From: an uncultured Clostridia bacterium
GTDB lineage: Bacteria; Bacillota; Clostridia; Oscillospirales; CAG-272
Assembly (NCBI GenBank): GCA_946055715.1
Contig: CAMGGT010000025.1
Location: 1 to 8,174 of the forward strand
Direction: 5' to 3'
Length of the DNA: 8,174 nt
Below are positions 5,626 to 8,174 of this stretch, piece by piece (within the stretch, counting starts at the first letter, position 1; each line of letters starts with the position of its first letter). The notes beneath the pieces were generated by a model. That model saw only the letters and a list, made by a program, of their open reading frames with translations. It made no database searches and had not been told where the DNA came from. Made by a program: the position numbers and the translations under genes.

Positions 5626-6780
5626 TCAGAGAGCAAGCGACAGTGGTTTTGGCGTGTCTGCCGCTGCCGGTTCTTTATACACCGTCTTTCCGTCAAGGAT
5701 GGTGGTGCGCACGCGCAGGTGACGGATGCGGTCGGGGGTGAGTGTGAGAGGAGAGGCGGAAAGCAGTACAAAATCTGCCTTTTTGCCCCATTCGAGAGAG
5801 CCGATCTCTTCGGCGCGACCGCACGCGGCCGCCCATGCAAGCGTCATACCCCGCAGGGCTTGCAAAACGGTGGGGGTCTGCACGGCGCGTGTCGCGGGTG
5901 AAAAGCCCCTGCCCTCAACGGCTGTGGCCAAAACCGACAACGGTGCGGAAAGCCCCGCAGGCAACCCCTGTGGGCTGATGATGACAGGGATGCCCCGCGC
6001 GCACAGACTGCGGACGCGCGGCGGTGGAAACAGCCCCTCTTCCGAAAGGTCTGCCGCACACACGCAAACCGAAAGCCCTGCGGCCGCAATGCCGTCCATG
6101 ATGCTGTCTGGCAGGTCATGCCGCAGGCAGATCCTGTCTCTTCCGCTTCTTTTTGAATGGGCGCCGACATAGGCGGAAAGGGCCACCGCCACCGCCCTGT
6201 TACCTGCAGGCAACAGTTCCACGCATAGCCCCGCCTCGGCATAGCGGTGCAGTTGTGCGGTAAGCTGCAAAGCATAGGAGGGGTCGGTAGCGCGCTCTTC
6301 CGGCACGGGCAGGCGCACCGCCCCCATGCGCAATGCATCGTCTCCGAAGCCGGTGCAGATGCCCGCGGCCGCCAGGGATTCTGCCTGTTGGGAGCCGCCC
6401 TTTTCGGGCACAAAAAAGTCCACCGTCACCCGCGGAAGCGGCTCTTTCTCCGACAGGCGGCGTTGCAGGTCGCGCAGCGCCGCGGCATCCTCGTCTCCCA
6501 TGGCAAAAACAGAGGTCACACCCCGGGCAAGCAGTCCTTCAAGGCCGCCCGTCTGCCCACTCTCTGCAGACAGGTGCAGGCCGTCTGCAAAGAAGCCGGG
6601 CAGGATGGCGCCGCCGTCCATGCGGCAGACCTCGGTGTCGGCATCCATGAGAAAACGCGCCTCGCGATAGTCGCCGACATACAGGATGCGGTCTTCTTCC
6701 GTGACCATGGCTTCCGCCACCTCGTCCCGCGGGTTGCAGGTGATGATCTCGCCGCCGTAGTAGAGTTTTTTGTGGAACAT
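5626..6780 (-). CDS. Amidohydrolase-like protein (YtcJ type), probably catalytically inactive
   Basis: A 384-residue homologue of the amidohydrolase-3/YtcJ family. The outer beta-sandwich parts are well kept: YYGGEIITCNPRDEVAEAM at the N-terminus, RILYVGDYREA (31-41), GAILPGF (57-63), and near the C-terminus EEIGSLEWGKKADFVLL (324-340) and ILDGKTVY (361-368). The metal-binding core is not. The family HxH after PGF reads DGLHLS (66-71, Gly for the first His). The usual K of the KLFADG strand appears as R156 in GAVRLPVP. The HAIGDRAV His reads LLPAGNRAV (189-197), and the GSDAP Asp segment reads ISPQGLP (268-274). Only H69 and H221 remain as possible ligands. The protein is also much shorter than typical YtcJ proteins (about 530 residues), yet the frame is open from a good start (GGGGAGG, 5 bases before ATG) to the stop, so it is not a simple pseudogene. 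A non-enzymatic or altered role is inferred; substrate unknown. Confidence 0.75.
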   Translation of the reverse strand: MFHKKLYYGGEIITCNPRDEVAEAMVTEEDRILYVGDYREARFLMDADTEVCRMDGGAILPGFFADGLHLSAESGQTGGLEGLLARGVTSVFAMGDEDAAALRDLQRRLSEKEPLPRVTVDFFVPEKGGSQQAESLAAAGICTGFGDDALRMGAVRLPVPEERATDPSYALQLTAQLHRYAEAGLCVELLPAGNRAVAVALSAYVGAHSKRSGRDRICLRHDLPDSIMDGIAAAGLSVCVCAADLSEEGLFPPPRVRSLCARGIPVIISPQGLPAGLSAPLSVLATAVEGRGFSPATRAVQTPTVLQALRGMTLAWAAACGRAEEIGSLEWGKKADFVLLSASPLTLTPDRIRHLRVRTTILDGKTVYKEPAAADTPKPLSLAL

Positions 6781-7018
6781 ACTGCCCTCCCCTTCCCTTT
6801 TTGGCGAAAATATGTAGAAGACAGCGGGTTTATCCAGCTCGCAATTGTCCCTCCGTCAGCGGCCAAACCGAGATCAATTCAGGGTGAGGAAGCGTCTGCT
6901 TGCGTGTTGCAACCGCACCTGCAATACGGCAGAGTGTTGTGCTGGCTTTGGGAAAGCCAGGCCGATCTGTGTCGGCAAGCACATTCTTCACACCCGTGGC
7001 AAAAAATATGCAGAAAGA
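6781..7018. other. Intergenic region with a foldable, possibly structured RNA element
   Basis: No gene is seen here. Between 6882 and 6995 nested arms pair over a long distance: GGGTG/CACCC (6882-6886, 6991-6995), GAAG/CTTC (6889-6892, 6986-6989) and TGCTTGC/GCAAGCA (6897-6903, 6975-6981). They enclose three hairpins: TTGCA/TGCAA (6907-6911, 6920-6924), CTGGCTTT/AAAGCCAG (6942-6949, 6953-6960) and GCCGA/TCGGC (6961-6965, 6972-6976). The last shares two bases with the closing arm. If transcribed, it most likely belongs to the minus-strand leader of the amidohydrolase-like gene, about 100 bases upstream of its start. I do not recognise a known riboswitch or 6S RNA class, and no clear minus-strand promoter was found. 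Confidence 0.35.
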
Positions 7019-7047
7019 TTGCGTTTTGCGTTTTTTTGTGTTACAAT
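7019..7047 (+). promoter_or_regulatory. Sigma-A-type promoter for the DUF362 gene
   Basis: A -35 TTGCGT (7019-7024), a 17-base spacer and a -10 TACAAT (7042-7047) on the plus strand. The spacer contains a run of seven Ts. Transcription should start near 7054, giving a very short leader of about 35 bases that is almost wholly occupied by a hairpin. Confidence 0.75.
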
Positions 7048-7059
7048 AGCCAAAAAACG

Positions 7060-7088
7060 AAAAGGGCGCCGCGCACCTCCGCGCGGCG
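7060..7088 (+). promoter_or_regulatory. Shine-Dalgarno followed by GC-only hairpin up to the start codon
   Basis: A purine stretch AAAAGGG (7060-7066) abuts a perfect 8-base-pair stem, CGCCGCGC (7067-7074) with GCGCGGCG (7081-7088), whose six-base loop is ACCTCC. The stem ends exactly at the ATG at 7089. No normal ribosome binding site lies within 12 bases of either possible start. If the hairpin folds it would bring AAAAGGG to 9 bases from the ATG at 7098. Confidence 0.5.
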
Positions 7089-8174
7089 ATGAAAGATATG
7101 TATGATGTAAGTATTGTCGGCTGTGCCGACTATGAACCGGCGCACCTGCGGGCGGCGCTTTCGGAGGCGTTTGCGCCGTTTGGCGGTTTTTCTTTCGTGC
7201 GGGAAGGCATGACCGTGTGCATCAAGGCCAATCTGGTGCATGCAAGCAAGCCCGAACAGGCGGCGGTGACCCACCCCGCCCTTCTGGCGGAGCTGACCCG
7301 CCTGCTGGTGGAGTGCGGGGCGCGCGTGATCGTGGGCGACAGCCCCGGGGGGCTATACAATGCTTCTGCTCTGCGCGGCGTGTACCGCGCCTGCGGTATG
7401 GAGGCCGTGGAAGAAGCGGGCGGGACGCTCAACCACAATTTTGAGACCGAGACCGTGTCCTACCCCGACGGGGTGGTGGCCAAGGAGTTTCTGTTTACCT
7501 CCTGGATCAAAGAGGCAGACCTTGTCATTGATGCCTGCAAACTCAAGACCCACGGCATGATGGGCATGTCCGGCGCGGCAAAAAACCTGTTTGGTGTGGT
7601 GCCGGGGCTGACCAAACCCGAATATCACTATCGCTACCCCGACCATGCAGACTTCGCGCGTATGCTGGTGGACCTGGACGACTATGTGGCCCCTGCCTTT
7701 TCTGTCTGCGACGCGGTGGAGGGCATGGAGGGCAACGGCCCCACGGGTGGCACACCCCGCCACATCGGCTGTGTGATGGTCTCTCCCTCCCCCCACAAGC
7801 TGGACCTGCTGGCGGCGCGCCTCATCGGCCTTTCACCCAACGAGGTGCCCACGCTGATGGCGGCAAAAGAGCGCGGCTATCTGCCCGAGACGGCCGAGGA
7901 GCTGAGTGTTGCCGGGGATGTCGCGCCCTTTTTGCTCTCTGACTTTCAGAATGTGGGGCAGGAGCGCAAGCGCCTGTTTTGTGCGGAAGACTATCATGGG
8001 CTGAAGCGTGTGGCATGGAGCGTGGCAGAAAAGGTGCTTGCCGCCCGCCCGGATGTGCATAAGGATATGTGCGTGGGGTGCGGAAAATGCCGCAACATGT
8101 GTCCGGCAGGTGCCATCGTATTGGAGAACGGAAAGGCAAGCATTCGCCGCTCGCGCTGTATCCGCTGTTTCTGC
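7089..8174 (+). CDS. DUF362 protein with C-terminal ferredoxin domain (3' end cut off)
   Basis: At least 362 residues, running off the right edge with no stop. The N-terminal ~300 residues match DUF362: KANLV (46-50), GDSPGG (83-88), the long conserved stretch KLKTHGMMGMSGAAKNLFG (151-169), and EGMEGNGPTGG (211-221). A ferredoxin-like part follows with cysteines C328, C331, C334 and C338 (CxxCxxCxxxCP), which would bind a [4Fe-4S] cluster. A second set begins at C357, C360 and C362 before the sequence ends, implying two clusters. DUF362 proteins are cytosolic iron-sulfur proteins of unproven function, common in anaerobes. A redox role is inferred from the clusters only. The start is uncertain: ATG 7089 or ATG 7098 (MYDVSIVG). 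Neither has a conventional ribosome binding site; both lie behind a GC-rich hairpin. Amidohydrolase-like and DUF362 genes are divergent across 308 bases. Confidence 0.85.
   Translation, partial: MKDMYDVSIVGCADYEPAHLRAALSEAFAPFGGFSFVREGMTVCIKANLVHASKPEQAAVTHPALLAELTRLLVECGARVIVGDSPGGLYNASALRGVYRACGMEAVEEAGGTLNHNFETETVSYPDGVVAKEFLFTSWIKEADLVIDACKLKTHGMMGMSGAAKNLFGVVPGLTKPEYHYRYPDHADFARMLVDLDDYVAPAFSVCDAVEGMEGNGPTGGTPRHIGCVMVSPSPHKLDLLAARLIGLSPNEVPTLMAAKERGYLPETAEELSVAGDVAPFLLSDFQNVGQERKRLFCAEDYHGLKRVAWSVAEKVLAARPDVHKDMCVGCGKCRNMCPAGAIVLENGKASIRRSRCIRCFC

Noticed and set aside
6858..6887. Minus-strand ACCCTGAATTGATC and a following AGGGA, reminiscent of the TPP riboswitch
   Set aside because: The CTGAGA element, the ACCTGATC sequence and the proper helices are missing, and the GGGTG/CACCC bases are used in a different pairing. 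The resemblance is probably chance.
6247..7092. Plus-strand open frame (281 codons) opposite the amidohydrolase-like gene
   Set aside because: It runs across the real gene start, the intergenic region and the DUF362 promoter and leader, which is inconsistent with a real gene. It has no motifs.
1..8174. tRNA genes, rRNA, CRISPR arrays, insertion sequences or attachment sites
   Set aside because: No cloverleaf with a TTCGA arm, no regularly spaced repeats, no transposase or integrase motif and no terminal inverted repeats were seen on either strand.

Overview
The window is GC-rich, gene-dense bacterial DNA. Most starts carry strong AGGAGG-like ribosome binding sites, promoters are of the sigma-A type, and terminators are intrinsic. 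With an HPr-like protein and an orphan OmpR-type winged-helix regulator, this suggests a Bacillota member, probably a Clostridia/Oscillospirales-type gut anaerobe. That assignment is inference from protein flavour and signals; no rRNA or other phylogenetic marker is present. There is no tRNA, IS element, integrase or CRISPR array.

Layout. Positions 1-83 hold no recognisable gene. A minus-strand block then reads right to left: a short-chain dehydrogenase (4044-3328) with its own promoter and terminator, a DUF2264 protein (3161-1425), and a tRNA CCA-adding nucleotidyltransferase (1307-84). A 345-base divergent region (4045-4389) separates this block from two plus-strand genes. These are a response-regulator-like winged-helix protein with a degenerate receiver (4390-5040) and a small HPr-like protein (5179-5433), which ends at a very strong terminator. 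Convergent to them is a minus-strand amidohydrolase homologue (6780-5626) that appears to have lost most of its metal ligands. A second divergent region (6781-7088) holds a foldable element and a good plus-strand promoter. That promoter drives a DUF362/ferredoxin protein (7089 to the edge), which is cut off inside its second cysteine cluster.

How the genes fit together. The CCA enzyme is housekeeping. The SDR resembles FabG and, more specifically, proteins annotated as EF-P 5-aminopentanone reductase. The most unusual feature is three neighbouring proteins that look like regulatory or catalytically dead versions of well-known families: a receiver without its phospho-acceptor Asp, an HPr without its phospho-His but with the regulatory Ser kept (Crh-like), and an amidohydrolase without most of its metal centre. 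The HPr-like promoter carries an 11-base-period direct repeat of the kind OmpR-family proteins bind, so the upstream regulator could control it. These functional links are inference. No complete new defence or mobile system is visible.
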